Origin: an uncultured Paracoccaceae bacterium
GTDB lineage: Bacteria > Pseudomonadota > Alphaproteobacteria > Rhodobacterales > Rhodobacteraceae
NCBI GenBank assembly: GCA_947503175.1
Contig: CANNCO010000001.1
Location: 1 to 64,000 of the forward strand
Direction of reading: 5' to 3'
Length of the DNA stretch: 64,000 nucleotides
A program made the position numbers and the translations under genes. The number at the start of each line of letters is the position of its first letter. Position 1 is the first letter of the stretch. The notes beneath the pieces are model-generated. The model did not search any database, had not been told where the DNA came from, and saw nothing but the letters and a program-made list of their open reading frames with translations. Below are positions 9,341 through 19,620 of this stretch, piece by piece.

Positions 9341-10291
9341 CTAGAGCGCGCAAACCTCGCATTCGCCCATCAGCTTTTCGGTCATCTCGCGATCGCAAAG
9401 GCGCGTGGCCTGGGTGGTCACGGCGGCACTGGCCGCAGCAACGCCGAAGCGCAGGCAATCCTCGACCTTCCATTCACGGGCGAGACCAAGGGTGAATGCG
9501 CCGACGAAACTGTCGCCCGCGCCGACCTTGGAGACGACGGGAACCTTCGCACCCACCGAATGCCAGCTTCCCTGCGCCGAGGCCAGAACCGATCCGTCCG
9601 AACCGCGGGCGACGATCACAAGACGGGCGACCCCGCGGGCCACGAGGCTTTCGGCAAAGCGCGCGCTGTCGGCGGGCGTCGGATGGGCTGCGCCCGCAAG
9701 TTCTTCGCATTCCTCGCCGTTCATACGCAGAACGTGGATTGCCTCGCGCGGTTTTTCGGCCAGATCGAACAATGCCGGGCCGGATGTATCGACGATGATC
9801 CGCGCGCCGCGTTCATTGATGTGCCCGGCCAGGATAGACGGAAATTCCTTGGCGACACCGGGGGGTTGCGACCCCGACAGCACGACAAGCGTGCCGTCGC
9901 CCGTGGCCTGATCGACAGTGGTCAGGGCGCGGGGCACATCCTCTTCCCGCCACGAGGGGCCGGGCATGACAAAGCGGTATTGTTCGCCCGTGCCTTCTTC
10001 GGTGATGGATACCGATTGGCGCGTTTCGCCCGGACCCTGAAAGGCCACGGTGGCCACGCCTTCCATCGCCAGAAGCTGCAACAGATGCGCGCCGGTGGCA
10101 CCGCCGATGGCGACCAGAGCGGTTGACTGACCGCCCAGTTGCCGGATTGCGCGGCTGACATTGATGCCGCCGCCGCCCGGGTCGATCTGGGGTTCCGCGC
10201 AGCGCAGTTTCGGGCCGGGAACGATCTCGGGCGCCGAGGTTGCGTAATCCACGGTCGGGTTCAGCGTGATGGTCAGAATATGCGCTTTCAT
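9341..10291 (-). CDS. PfkB-family hexose/1-phosphofructokinase-like kinase
   Basis: TITLNPTVDYAT, PGGGGINVSRAIRQLGG and KVGAGDSFVGAFTLGLA PfkB signatures. Confidence 0.88.
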   Translation of the reverse strand: MKAHILTITLNPTVDYATSAPEIVPGPKLRCAEPQIDPGGGGINVSRAIRQLGGQSTALVAIGGATGAHLLQLLAMEGVATVAFQGPGETRQSVSITEEGTGEQYRFVMPGPSWREEDVPRALTTVDQATGDGTLVVLSGSQPPGVAKEFPSILAGHINERGARIIVDTSGPALFDLAEKPREAIHVLRMNGEECEELAGAAHPTPADSARFAESLVARGVARLVIVARGSDGSVLASAQGSWHSVGAKVPVVSKVGAGDSFVGAFTLGLAREWKVEDCLRFGVAAASAAVTTQATRLCDREMTEKLMGECEVCAL

Positions 10292-10372
10292 ATTGGCCCT
10301 GCGACTATGTTCGCGCTAACAAAATCCGTTGTCGGGTGAAGGTCAACCGGAAAGCCGCGCCAAAGTGACAAA

Positions 10373-10396
10373 GGCCGGCCCGTTTCCGGACCGGCC
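10373..10396. terminator. hairpin, probable terminator
   Basis: ggccggcccg-tttc-cggaccggcc, 10-bp stem with one mismatch, in the intergenic gap. Confidence 0.5.
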
Positions 10397-10422
10397 CCGC
10401 AGTCTGACCTCCGGAGGGGATG

Positions 10423-11346
10423 TCAGAGCATCATCTGATAGCTTGCCGGCACATAGCGGAACCCGTCATCGCGGGCTTCGACAAAGCCCATGGCGGGGAA
10501 GGGCATGTGGTAGCCGATGAAGGGGATCCGGTCTGCAGCCAGCATGCCATAGACCTGACGTCGGGTCTGGGCGGCGGCGGCCTTGTCACGGTCAAAGCGG
10601 ACCTCCCAGTCGGGATAGGCGAGGGACCAGACGTAATGGTTCGCCGTATCGGCGGTCAGGACAAGCTGTTCGCCACCCGATTCAAGCATATAGATCATGT
10701 GGCCCGGCGTATGACCGAAGGCCGCCATGCCGGTGACGCCCGATGTCACCGCATCGCCATCGCCGATGAAGGTCGTTTTCTCGGCCAGGGGTTTGACGTT
10801 GTTGTCGAATCCTTCGTTGCCGGTGCCGTCGGTCGTATCAAACTCGACTTGGCCCGTGACATATGCGGCGTTGGGGAACGTCTCGGCGCCGTCGTTCATC
10901 AGGCCGCCAATGTGATCGCCATGCATGTGGGTGATCACCACGTGGGTGATCTGGTCGGGAGTGTAACCCGCCGCGGCAAGTGCCGTCGTGATCCCGCCTG
11001 CGTTCAGGCCGGTGTCGAACAGGATCAGCTCGGACCCGGTGTTCACGACGGTGGGCGTGAAGAAGAACTGTGATTTGTCGTCGGGGATGAAGTTGTCGCG
11101 CGACACCTGCTGGAACGTATCGGCATCGACATTCATCCCGAAGGTGCCCTGGGGGTCGTCCTCGACGGTGCGGGTGCCGGCGAGAAGCGCTGTGACCTCG
11201 AAATCACCCAAAAGAAAGCGGTTGTGGATCGGGCCGCTGGGCCCCTTCTTTTCGACCATCGCGGAGGCTGCTGTGGGTGCGACTGCGGTTGCGAAAGGCA
11301 GGGCAGCGGCGGATGCGAGGGCGGCGCGGCGGGAGATTTTCGTCAT
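10423..11346 (-). CDS. MBL-fold metallo-hydrolase, Tat-exported
   Basis: VITHMHGDHIGG metal-binding motif; N-terminal ISRRAALASAAALPFATAVAPTAASA Tat-like signal. Confidence 0.88.
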   Translation of the reverse strand: MTKISRRAALASAAALPFATAVAPTAASAMVEKKGPSGPIHNRFLLGDFEVTALLAGTRTVEDDPQGTFGMNVDADTFQQVSRDNFIPDDKSQFFFTPTVVNTGSELILFDTGLNAGGITTALAAAGYTPDQITHVVITHMHGDHIGGLMNDGAETFPNAAYVTGQVEFDTTDGTGNEGFDNNVKPLAEKTTFIGDGDAVTSGVTGMAAFGHTPGHMIYMLESGGEQLVLTADTANHYVWSLAYPDWEVRFDRDKAAAAQTRRQVYGMLAADRIPFIGYHMPFPAMGFVEARDDGFRYVPASYQMML

Positions 11347-11628
11347 TGGTGACCTCCGGTTATGCTGTTGTGGAGATCAAGATAGCTGGCGGGGGCGATT
11401 GGGAAAGGGGCAGGCGATCACAAGATGGTAAGACGGCCGGACCGTGGGCGCGGATTTGCTTCATGAAACCTGCTTAGAGGTGGAGGTTGCGCGCGGTGGC
11501 GAAGGCGGGTAGGGCGCATATCTGCTTAAGCCACTGAAACAGAACAGATTTCACAATGTGTATTTCATGCGCATACCATGCGGAAACCATGCGCATGGAT
11601 GACAGGGATCTGACATGTACCTGGCCCC

Positions 11629-13017
11629 TCAGCGGCGGTGGTGCAGGACCTGAAAAAGACGCAGGTCGCGGGTGAAGGGTTCGGGCGGAGAGCCGTCGCC
11701 TTCGTTCCTCATGACCCGGAAGGCAAGCCAGAGCGAGATCAGACCGAACACCACGCCGCCGACCGCCTGGCCGATCAGAACGCCAGGCGCGCCCAGCCAT
11801 GCGGCAAACAGGATGACCATGGGGATCGTGCCCACCGTGTGCCGCCCCCAGTTGACCCATGTGGAATAGAACGGATGGCCGAGATTGTTGAAAGCGGCGT
11901 TCGAGACGAACAGCATGCCGTTGAAGAAGAAGGCCAGCGCGAGTGGGCCGCAGAACAGAAAGACCAGCTCTTTTGTGATGCCGGTGGCGCTGAACAGACC
12001 TGCAATGGGCTCTCGCAGCACAAAGAGAATGGCGGTGATCAGCACGACGACGATGGCCGTGAAGATCAACGCGTCGCGGAAGGCGCCCCGGACACGGTCA
12101 TGGCGCTTCGCGCCGAAATTCTGGCCGATAATCGGGCCGACGGCGCCGGACAGCGCGAAGAGCACCCCGAAGGCCAGGGGTGTCATGCGGCCGACGATGG
12201 CCATGCCTGCCACGGCGTCTTCGCCGTATTCGGCCATGGCGCGGGTGACATAGGCCTGACCGACGGGCGTCGCCAGTTGCGTCAGGATCGCGGGAACGGC
12301 GATGGTCAGAACCGGCGGCAGGTCGCGGGCCAACCCGCCCGCATCGGGGCGCGTGAAGCCGCCGTGGTGCCGGATGAGCGGCAAGAGAGCGACGGCGGCG
12401 ATAGTGATGCGGGCGGCGACCGAGGCCAGCGCCGCGCCGGTCAGTTCAAGGTCCAGCCCGAAGATCAGGATCGGGTCGAGGATGGCGTTCACCACCCCGC
12501 CCCAGATCGTCGCCATCATGGCCCGGCGCGCATCGCCATGGGCGCGCAGGATCGCGCCGCCGACCATGCCGATGATCAGAAGCGGCATCGAGGGAATGAT
12601 GATCTGAAGGTAGCTGACGGCAAGGTCGAGCGTGTGGCCCGTCGCCCCCAGAAGGGCGGCGAGGGAGCGCAGGTTCACCCAGACAAGCGCGGCGAAGATC
12701 GCCCCGAAGATCACCGCGTAGATCAGCGAATTCGTGGCGCGGGAGCGGGCGAGGTCTTCGTTTCCTTCCCCAAGCGCCCGGGCGACAAGGGCACCCGCGG
12801 CAATGGCCATGCCGATCCCGAAAGAGGTCGTGAAGAACAGGATCGCACCGGCATAACCCACGGCAGCGGCCAGTTCCGCCTTGCCCAGCATCGAGATGAA
12901 GATCATGTCGATGAAGTCGACCGCGAAGACCGCCATCAGGCCGACGCTGGCGGTGAGTGACATCACCGAAATATGTCGAAAGAGATTCCCCTGAAGGAAT
13001 TTAGCCGGTTCCGCCAT
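11629..13017 (-). CDS. MATE family efflux transporter
   Basis: 462 aa with about 12 hydrophobic segments and MATE-like organisation (AFFFNGMLFVSNAAFNNLGHP). Confidence 0.88.
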   Translation of the reverse strand: MAEPAKFLQGNLFRHISVMSLTASVGLMAVFAVDFIDMIFISMLGKAELAAAVGYAGAILFFTTSFGIGMAIAAGALVARALGEGNEDLARSRATNSLIYAVIFGAIFAALVWVNLRSLAALLGATGHTLDLAVSYLQIIIPSMPLLIIGMVGGAILRAHGDARRAMMATIWGGVVNAILDPILIFGLDLELTGAALASVAARITIAAVALLPLIRHHGGFTRPDAGGLARDLPPVLTIAVPAILTQLATPVGQAYVTRAMAEYGEDAVAGMAIVGRMTPLAFGVLFALSGAVGPIIGQNFGAKRHDRVRGAFRDALIFTAIVVVLITAILFVLREPIAGLFSATGITKELVFLFCGPLALAFFFNGMLFVSNAAFNNLGHPFYSTWVNWGRHTVGTIPMVILFAAWLGAPGVLIGQAVGGVVFGLISLWLAFRVMRNEGDGSPPEPFTRDLRLFQVLHHRR

Positions 13018-13144
13018 GGCGCGACCCTAGCGGCGTGTGTTCTGCGCGGACAGAGCTTTTTCGCCTGACCTTGCAGAGGCGAGCGCCGTTGGCCTGAGGG
13101 CGACTCGCTTTGGATGTTCGGACGAGAAGACGAGCGGGTTGGGG

Positions 13145-14467
13145 CTAGAAGCTAAGGGGCTTCTGCAGCAGGGGCAGGACATCGGCCATTTCGGGCCCGC
13201 GCTCCTTGCCCGTCACAGCGTGGCGGAGCGGCATAAAGAGGCCGCGGCCTTTGCGGCCCGTTGCCTCTTTCACCTGTGACGTCCAGTCGCCCCAGGTATC
13301 AGGGCCGTAGGGATGGGGCGGCAGGAGGGCGATGGCCTGTTCCACGAAGTCGCGGTCTTCGTCAGCGACCATCGGCGTGGCGCCGTCACGGAACAGTGCC
13401 CACCAGTCGGCCATCTCGGCGCGGGTGGCGATGTTTTCGTGCACGACCTCCCAGAATCTCGCGGCGAGGGCGCCGGGGACGCCGAGTTCTTTGATTTCGG
13501 CGGCGACAGCCTCGAAGGGCAGGGCCGCGATGGTGCGGGCTGTCAGGGGTTTGAGGTCGTCGGCGTCGAACTTCGTCGGCGCCGCGCCGAAGCGGGTGAT
13601 GTCGAAGCCCTCGACGATCTCATCAAGTGATGTGCGCAATTCCACCGGATCGGCGCTGCCGAGCCGCGCCATGAGCGAGAGGATCGCCATGGGCTCGATC
13701 CCTTGCGCGCGCAGATCGCGAAGGGCCAGCGTGCCGAGGCGTTTCGACAGCGCCTCGCCCTGCGGGCCGGTCAGAAGCGAATGGTGGGCGAACCGGGGGG
13801 CTGTGCCGCCCAGGGCCGCGATGATCTGAATCTGGGTGGCCGTGTTCGTGACATGGTCGGCGCCGCGCACGATATCGGTGACACCAAACTCCGTGTCATC
13901 GGCGACCGAGGCGAGGGTGTAGAGGAACTGACCGTCACCGCGGATCAGGACCGGGTCGGAGACGCTGGCGGCGTCGATCGAAATCGGGCCGAGGATGCCG
14001 TCGGTCCATTCGATCCGTTCGTGATCGAGCTTGAAGCGCCAGACGCCGTCGCCGCGTTCGGCGCGGAGTTTCGCGCGGTCGTCGTCGGAAAGTGCCAGCG
14101 CCGCGCGGTCATAGACCGGGGGCTTGCCCATGTTCAAAAGCTTCTTGCGCTTGAGATCCAGTTCGGTGGGCGTCTCGAATGCCTCGTAGAGCCGGCCCGA
14201 GGTCCGCAGTTCATCGGCCGCGGCATTGTAGCGGTCGATGCGGCTAGACTGATGTTCTTCCCGGTCCCAAGTGAGGCCCAGCCATTCAAGGTCTTCGCGG
14301 ATCGCGTCGATATACTCCTGCTTCGAGCGTTCCGGGTCGGTATCGTCGAAGCGCAGGATGAAGGTGCCGCCCGCCTTACGCGCGATCAGCCAGTTGAACA
14401 GCGCCGCGCGCAGGTTGCCGATATGGATATAGCCGGTGGGCGAGGGCGCGAAACGGGTGGTGGTCAT
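13145..14467 (-). CDS. gltX: glutamate-tRNA ligase
   Basis: TRFAPSPTGYIHIGNLRAALFNWL (HIGH-type) and ALSKRLGTLALRDLR (KMSKS-type) motifs. Confidence 0.94.
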   Translation of the reverse strand: MTTTRFAPSPTGYIHIGNLRAALFNWLIARKAGGTFILRFDDTDPERSKQEYIDAIREDLEWLGLTWDREEHQSSRIDRYNAAADELRTSGRLYEAFETPTELDLKRKKLLNMGKPPVYDRAALALSDDDRAKLRAERGDGVWRFKLDHERIEWTDGILGPISIDAASVSDPVLIRGDGQFLYTLASVADDTEFGVTDIVRGADHVTNTATQIQIIAALGGTAPRFAHHSLLTGPQGEALSKRLGTLALRDLRAQGIEPMAILSLMARLGSADPVELRTSLDEIVEGFDITRFGAAPTKFDADDLKPLTARTIAALPFEAVAAEIKELGVPGALAARFWEVVHENIATRAEMADWWALFRDGATPMVADEDRDFVEQAIALLPPHPYGPDTWGDWTSQVKEATGRKGRGLFMPLRHAVTGKERGPEMADVLPLLQKPLSF

Positions 14468-14527
14468 GGAACTCTCCTTAGTGCGCGCCCTCTTTCATAT
14501 GGGCGGCGTTTTGTCCATATGGCGGGA

Positions 14528-14932
14528 ATGGAGTGGACCACACGCACCGCGCCCGATCTGGCGGATATCGAGGCGATGGCGCAGGCCGCGATTGCGGCGC
14601 TGCCCGAGGCCTATTGCGTGGCGGCGGCTGAGGTCGTGCTGCGGGTCGAGGAATTTGCGCCCGAGGCGATGCTCGCCCAGATGGGGCTAGAGGACGGGTT
14701 CGACCTGACCGGCCTTTACGAGGGTATCCCCCTGACCGAGAAATCGGTAGCGGATCAGCCGATGGTGCCTGATACGATCTGGCTGTTCCGGCGGCCCATT
14801 CTGGATGAATGGGTGGCGCGCGGCGACGTGGCGCTGGCCGATCTGGTGGGGCATGTGTTCGTGCACGAGCTTGCGCATCACTTCGGGTGGTCGGACGCGG
14901 ATATCGCGCGGATCGACCGGTGGTGGGAATAG
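14528..14932 (+). CDS. metallopeptidase family protein (zincin-like)
   Basis: HVFVHELAHHFGWSD HExxH motif; 134 aa; start within ORF 13703-14932. Confidence 0.85.
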   Translation: MEWTTRTAPDLADIEAMAQAAIAALPEAYCVAAAEVVLRVEEFAPEAMLAQMGLEDGFDLTGLYEGIPLTEKSVADQPMVPDTIWLFRRPILDEWVARGDVALADLVGHVFVHELAHHFGWSDADIARIDRWWE

Positions 14933-15300
14933 GCCGGCACTGTTGCGGGGCGCTGCCCCGGTTCCGCATCCTCGTCTGAAGCCGCGCGGTTGCCGGCGTT
15001 TGTGCCGCGGGCATCCCGGCATCCGCCGAGCGGCGAAAACTCTGTCGGCGGATCGTCATTTCTTTTCTTGACAACGGCTGAGCATTAATAAATCATTAGG
15101 TTTGCTAATGATGCATTAGCATTTGTGATTGTGACTGTCGGCAATGTGTATGTGACGGTCTCGGGGACGGTGTCGAGGCGAGGGCCAGGGCTATGATGCA
15201 TGGAGTTTCGAAGCGGCCAACGCCTGCCCGGAGACCGTAGAGAAAGTGTAACGAGTGGGGCGTTTTTTGCCCCGTGTTCTGTAGGGGGCAGTTCGACCCG

Positions 15301-15492
15301 ATGAGTGAGAAGACCTGGTTGCGCGACGCGCTTCACGACCTGAGAAAATATGCGCAGGAAAAGGGGCTGAAAGAGGCCGACGATGCCCTGAGAATCGCAA
15401 TTATCCGTGTGTCGCTGGAGGCGGATATTCCGACGGGCCTTTCGGTATCCGAACTGATCAGGGATCAGGACAAGGGCGGCGGGGGCGTGTGA
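15301..15492 (+). CDS. small hypothetical protein
   Basis: 63 aa MSEKTWLRDALHDLRKYAQEKGLKEADDALRIAI..., amphipathic composition. Confidence 0.5.
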   Translation: MSEKTWLRDALHDLRKYAQEKGLKEADDALRIAIIRVSLEADIPTGLSVSELIRDQDKGGGGV

Positions 15493-16218
15493 GCGGCCGC
15501 CCTTCTGAGCCATCAACGTTGTGACCGTTCGGCCTGCAATGCGACGATGGGCGCTGTAGGCCCAGGCCACAGCCTTTCACCACCTTATCGATACGAGGGT
15601 TCAAGCTGTTCGACCCAAGGATCGCCATATGACGCGGTCCCATCGGTCAGCATTTGCAGGAAACTGACCTCCACGCGAAACCGGTCGGTTCGTCAACCAT
15701 GGGGAGCGCATAGGGGCTTTTTATGACAGCCGCCCTGCAAAACAGGCCGCGACACCCTCGGCGCGATCCGCCAATGGTCCACCATGCGCTTTGAACAGTT
15801 CCTTTTGAGTGTGCCCGTCCCGCTCGGGCAGTTCGGGGACATCTCCGGTCAGATATTGATGCTCAAGCGCAAACTCTGCGAGACATTCGCCGATTTCACG
15901 CTGCGATCCGGCCATATGATCCGCCAAAGTTCAAAGGGGCTTTGCGATCTGCCCTGAGTCTGTTCTTCGAGAAGTTCACCGAAAGACCTTCTGCCACGCA
16001 CCTTGGGCTGGATATGTGATTGGGCCTTGGAAACCACAACAAGCATGGCTGTTTTCGTGTTCATCGATGCTCCCGAAAGAGGAGTGTTGATGGATCACGG
16101 GCCGCTCAAAGGTGGTCTTGCCGATGCTGGTCCGGGCGGATCGGCACGCGCGGCTTTTCGCGCATTGCCGGCGGCGAGGTCTTTGTTGCCGTGCCCCGGG
16201 TGAGCTTCTATCAGCCAG

Positions 16219-17094
16219 TCACCCCAGAAATCTCTCGACAAGCGCCGCTCCGATACCTGCCCGTTCGGCGACCGGCCGTGACACGGTCAGCGCCGCTGCC
16301 GCCTGACCGAACCGGGCCGCGTGTTTCAGTGTCCCGCCTCCGGCCCACGCCGCAGTCAGCGCGCCCACGAACATGTCCCCCGCGCCATGGGTGCTGACGA
16401 CCTTGACGGGATGGGCGGGAAGATGAGCGGGCCTACCATCTTCGTAGAGGACAAGCCCTTCATCCCCCAGCGTCACGATCACGGCGGCGGGGCCCTGCCG
16501 CGACAAGGCCTGTGCCGCCGCGACCGGATCGTCCGTTCCGGCCATGTCCGACGCCTCCACCCGGTTCACGACCAGGAGGGCGCAGCGTTCCAGCAAAGCC
16601 GGGTCGACCGCTCGGGCAGGGGCGGCATTCAGGATCAGCCGGACTTTGTCCGAAAGCCGCGCGGCAAGCGCCAGATTGGCCGCTTCCGGCACTTCGTTCT
16701 GCATCACGCAGACCCGCACGCCCTCGGGCAGCATATCCATACCGTTATTCAGAAGGTTCGCCGCCGACACGATCACCGCGCCGTAGCCACCTGTCTTGTC
16801 GGTGATGGCAACACTCATCCCCGAGGCGCCCGGAACCTCCGCCACCCGGGACCGGTCGACCCCGGCACGATCCAGTTCCGCCAGCATCGCCCGGCCCGCC
16901 GCATCTCTGCCGACCCGGCCGATCATCGCGACCGATGCGCCCATCCGGGCCGCAGCCACGGCCTGATTGCCGCCCTTGCCGCCAAATCGGTAGTCGACCG
17001 CGGTTCCTACCAGCGTCTCGTCCAGCCGCGGCAGGCGCGGGGCATCGACCACGACATCGTGGTGCAGCGCCCCGAGAACCAGAACCCGGCTCAT
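16219..17094 (-). CDS. PfkB/ribokinase family carbohydrate kinase
   Basis: RFGGKGGNQAVAAARMGASVAMIGRVG and STHGAGDMFVGALTAAWA signatures. Confidence 0.9.
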   Translation of the reverse strand: MSRVLVLGALHHDVVVDAPRLPRLDETLVGTAVDYRFGGKGGNQAVAAARMGASVAMIGRVGRDAAGRAMLAELDRAGVDRSRVAEVPGASGMSVAITDKTGGYGAVIVSAANLLNNGMDMLPEGVRVCVMQNEVPEAANLALAARLSDKVRLILNAAPARAVDPALLERCALLVVNRVEASDMAGTDDPVAAAQALSRQGPAAVIVTLGDEGLVLYEDGRPAHLPAHPVKVVSTHGAGDMFVGALTAAWAGGGTLKHAARFGQAAAALTVSRPVAERAGIGAALVERFLG

Positions 17095-18077
17095 GCGCCG
17101 TAAAGGGCGCGGGCGACGATCCGCTGGCTGACCGCCGCATCCTGCCGGGCAATCGCTGCGGCAAGCTCTGCATTTCCGGTCAGTTCCCCGGCCACGGCCC
17201 GCAACCGTTCCGTCAGCCGGATGTTCGTGCGCGCCTCTTCCACCGGGTCCAGCCCGCCATGATCGGGAAACGTGTCGAAATAGATCACGCCGTCATAGCC
17301 GATCCGGGCAAGCTCCACGAACAGCTCCACCGTCTGAACCGGATGCACGGTGCCGACCATCAGCCCGTCATCGCGCTTGCCGTAGCCGTCGTTCAGATGG
17401 ACGCCCAGCAATCGGGAATGGCGCGCAATCAGATGCGCCGCATGGGCCGGCATCTCGTCGGCATAAAGCACATGGGCAAAATCCAGTGTGACGCCGATAT
17501 TGTCGCGACGGGCCTCTTTCACGGCCAGAAGTGTCGTGGCGACATCGGGCATCAGCGCATAGGCCCTGGGTTCGTTCGGTTTGTATTCGATGGCGATCTT
17601 CACATCCCGGTTGTGGTCCGCAACGGCCTGAAGCGACGCAATCGTGTCGTCCCACATCCGCGCGTAGTCGCCCTGAAACGCGTAATCGACGCCATCCTGC
17701 CCCATCCAGAGCGTCATCAGGTCCCCGCCCATGGCCGCAAGCGCATCGATGCCCGCGCGGGTCACATCGATGGCCGCCTGCCGCACCTTCGGATCGGGAT
17801 TGGTGAAGGCGCCGATCGCGAATCCGGGATCGGTATAGTACCGCATGGCGAGGCCGTTCAGTGCCATCCCGGCCTCGCCCAGAAGCACGGAGACCTGTTC
17901 CGGCGAATGCGCGGCGAAATGATCGGGATAGTTCAGGTCGGCGGCGTCCAGACCGTCCACTCGCGCCGCCGCGCCAATCATATCCGCGACGGTCGGTTTC
18001 GAAACGTAGCAAACAGCCGCCTTGAACGCGTTCAGGCGCGCGGCATAGCGGGGCCGGTTTGGCAGGGTGGGGGGCAT
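17091..18077 (-). CDS. sugar phosphate isomerase/epimerase (xylose isomerase-like TIM barrel)
   Basis: AIEYKPNEP, NIGVTLDFAHVLYA, LLGVHLNDGYGKRDDGLMVGTVH; stop overlaps kinase start. Confidence 0.82.
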   Translation of the reverse strand: MPPTLPNRPRYAARLNAFKAAVCYVSKPTVADMIGAAARVDGLDAADLNYPDHFAAHSPEQVSVLLGEAGMALNGLAMRYYTDPGFAIGAFTNPDPKVRQAAIDVTRAGIDALAAMGGDLMTLWMGQDGVDYAFQGDYARMWDDTIASLQAVADHNRDVKIAIEYKPNEPRAYALMPDVATTLLAVKEARRDNIGVTLDFAHVLYADEMPAHAAHLIARHSRLLGVHLNDGYGKRDDGLMVGTVHPVQTVELFVELARIGYDGVIYFDTFPDHGGLDPVEEARTNIRLTERLRAVAGELTGNAELAAAIARQDAAVSQRIVARALYGA

Positions 18078-18101
18078 GAAAGGTCCTTTGCGGGGCTTGG
18101 G

Positions 18102-18827
18102 TTATTCCGGATCGAACAGGTCGGGATGCTTGCGTTCAAGCGGCACAAGCGCCTTCATCAGCTGGCGCAGATGCAGGCGCATGGCCACCCGCGCCGCGTC
18201 GGCATCGCGGGCTTCAAGGGCGGCGACGATGGCCCGATGCTCGTCCAACGTCTCGGCCAGCCGGCCCGGCACCGGCAGGATCAACTGCCTTGCCCGGTTC
18301 ACCTGAACCCAGGCCGTATCGGCCACCTGGCGCAGGCGCGGAAAGCCGGTGAAGGACAGGATCAGCCCGTGCATCTCGCCGTCCTGCGCATAGAATCCGG
18401 CCAGATCACGATCTTCGACCAAGGCCTCCTGCACCCGCAGGGTCCGGCGCAGCAGCACAAGCTGCTCTTCGGTCATCTTCGGGGCGATTTCCTCGATCGC
18501 CGCCAGTTCGATGGCTTCGCGCAGAAACGCGGCCTCGCGAATCTCGACCATGGAGAAGCGCGACACGAAACTGCCGGCCTGCGGGATGATCTGCACCAGC
18601 CCTTCCGCGGCAAGCCGCGCCATCGCCTCGGACACCGGACTGCGTGACACACCCAGCGTTTCGCAAATGTCGGCCTTCTTCAGGGGTGCACCGGGCCGGA
18701 ACTTCAGTGACAGGATGGCCTCGCGCAGGGACAGATAGGTCCGTTGCGCAAGCGATCCGGAATACCCGCCCAAAGGCCGCAAAAGCGCCGGTCCCGCTTG
18801 CGTATCGTCGATGGGCGTATCTGACAT
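18102..18827 (-). CDS. GntR family transcriptional regulator (FCD domain)
   Basis: N-terminal wHTH (LREAILSLKFRPGAPLKKADICETLGVSRSPVSEAMARLAAEGLV) and FCD effector domain. Confidence 0.92.
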   Translation of the reverse strand: MSDTPIDDTQAGPALLRPLGGYSGSLAQRTYLSLREAILSLKFRPGAPLKKADICETLGVSRSPVSEAMARLAAEGLVQIIPQAGSFVSRFSMVEIREAAFLREAIELAAIEEIAPKMTEEQLVLLRRTLRVQEALVEDRDLAGFYAQDGEMHGLILSFTGFPRLRQVADTAWVQVNRARQLILPVPGRLAETLDEHRAIVAALEARDADAARVAMRLHLRQLMKALVPLERKHPDLFDPE

Positions 18828-18921
18828 GTTAGAATGCTAGCGAGGGGTGGTTCACTGTCAAGGCGGCGCGCATTCCCCGCCAAGGGTCGACGCCGATCAG
18901 GGGCTGTGACAGGTTCGGCCC

Positions 18922-19572
18922 ATGACGATGCCGATCACCCTGACCAGCGATGAATTCGTGGCCGATACCCTGGCATGGGTGGCGACGGTTCCCAAGGGCG
19001 AACGCCGGGTGCTGGCCATCGCCGGTGCGCCGGGGTCGGGCAAGTCCACGCTTGCCGAGAAACTGACCGAGACGCTGAACAGATCTCAGCCCGGACTGGC
19101 GGCGATCCTGCCCATGGACGGGTATCACTATGACGACGAGGTACTGGAACCCCGCGGGCACAGGCTCCGGAAAGGCGCGCCTCATACCTTCGACATCGGC
19201 GGTTACGCGGCGATGCTTGCGCGCCTTCGGTCAAACGAGGAAGCGGAGGTTGCGGTGCCCCGCTTTGACCGGACGCTCGAGATTGCGCGTGCCGGGGCGC
19301 GGATCGTTCCGCAGAGCGTCATGCTGATCGTGACCGAAGGCAACTACCTCCTGCTCGACCGCCCGAACTGGGCCGTCCTGCGTGCGCATTTCGACCGGAC
19401 CGCCCTGCTCGATGTGCCGGAAGACGAACTTGCCCGCCGTCTTCGGGCCCGCTGGGACGGCTATGGCATGGATGCCGATGGGGTCCGGGCGAAGCTCGAG
19501 GAAAACGACCTGCCCAATGCCCGCACGGTCATCGCCGAAAGTGTCGATCCGGATATCAGGATCACCCCCTGA
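18922..19572 (+). CDS. nucleoside/nucleotide kinase family protein (FrcK/uridine kinase-like)
   Basis: IAGAPGSGKSTLAEKL P-loop, LPMDGYHYDDEVL, VTEGNYLLLDRPNW. Confidence 0.85.
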   Translation: MTMPITLTSDEFVADTLAWVATVPKGERRVLAIAGAPGSGKSTLAEKLTETLNRSQPGLAAILPMDGYHYDDEVLEPRGHRLRKGAPHTFDIGGYAAMLARLRSNEEAEVAVPRFDRTLEIARAGARIVPQSVMLIVTEGNYLLLDRPNWAVLRAHFDRTALLDVPEDELARRLRARWDGYGMDADGVRAKLEENDLPNARTVIAESVDPDIRITP

Positions 19573-19620
19573 CCGGTCCTTGCCCTTGACCTTCCGGCAA
19601 AACCCTTCACGCTAACGGTG

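Noticed and set aside
11638-12960. 440-aa + strand ORF opposite the MATE gene
   Set aside because: Highly biased charged composition typical of an antisense frame; the MATE frame is convincing
13703-14518. Extended N-terminus of the metallopeptidase ORF over gltX
   Set aside because: Lies antisense within gltX; the true start is near 14519-14528
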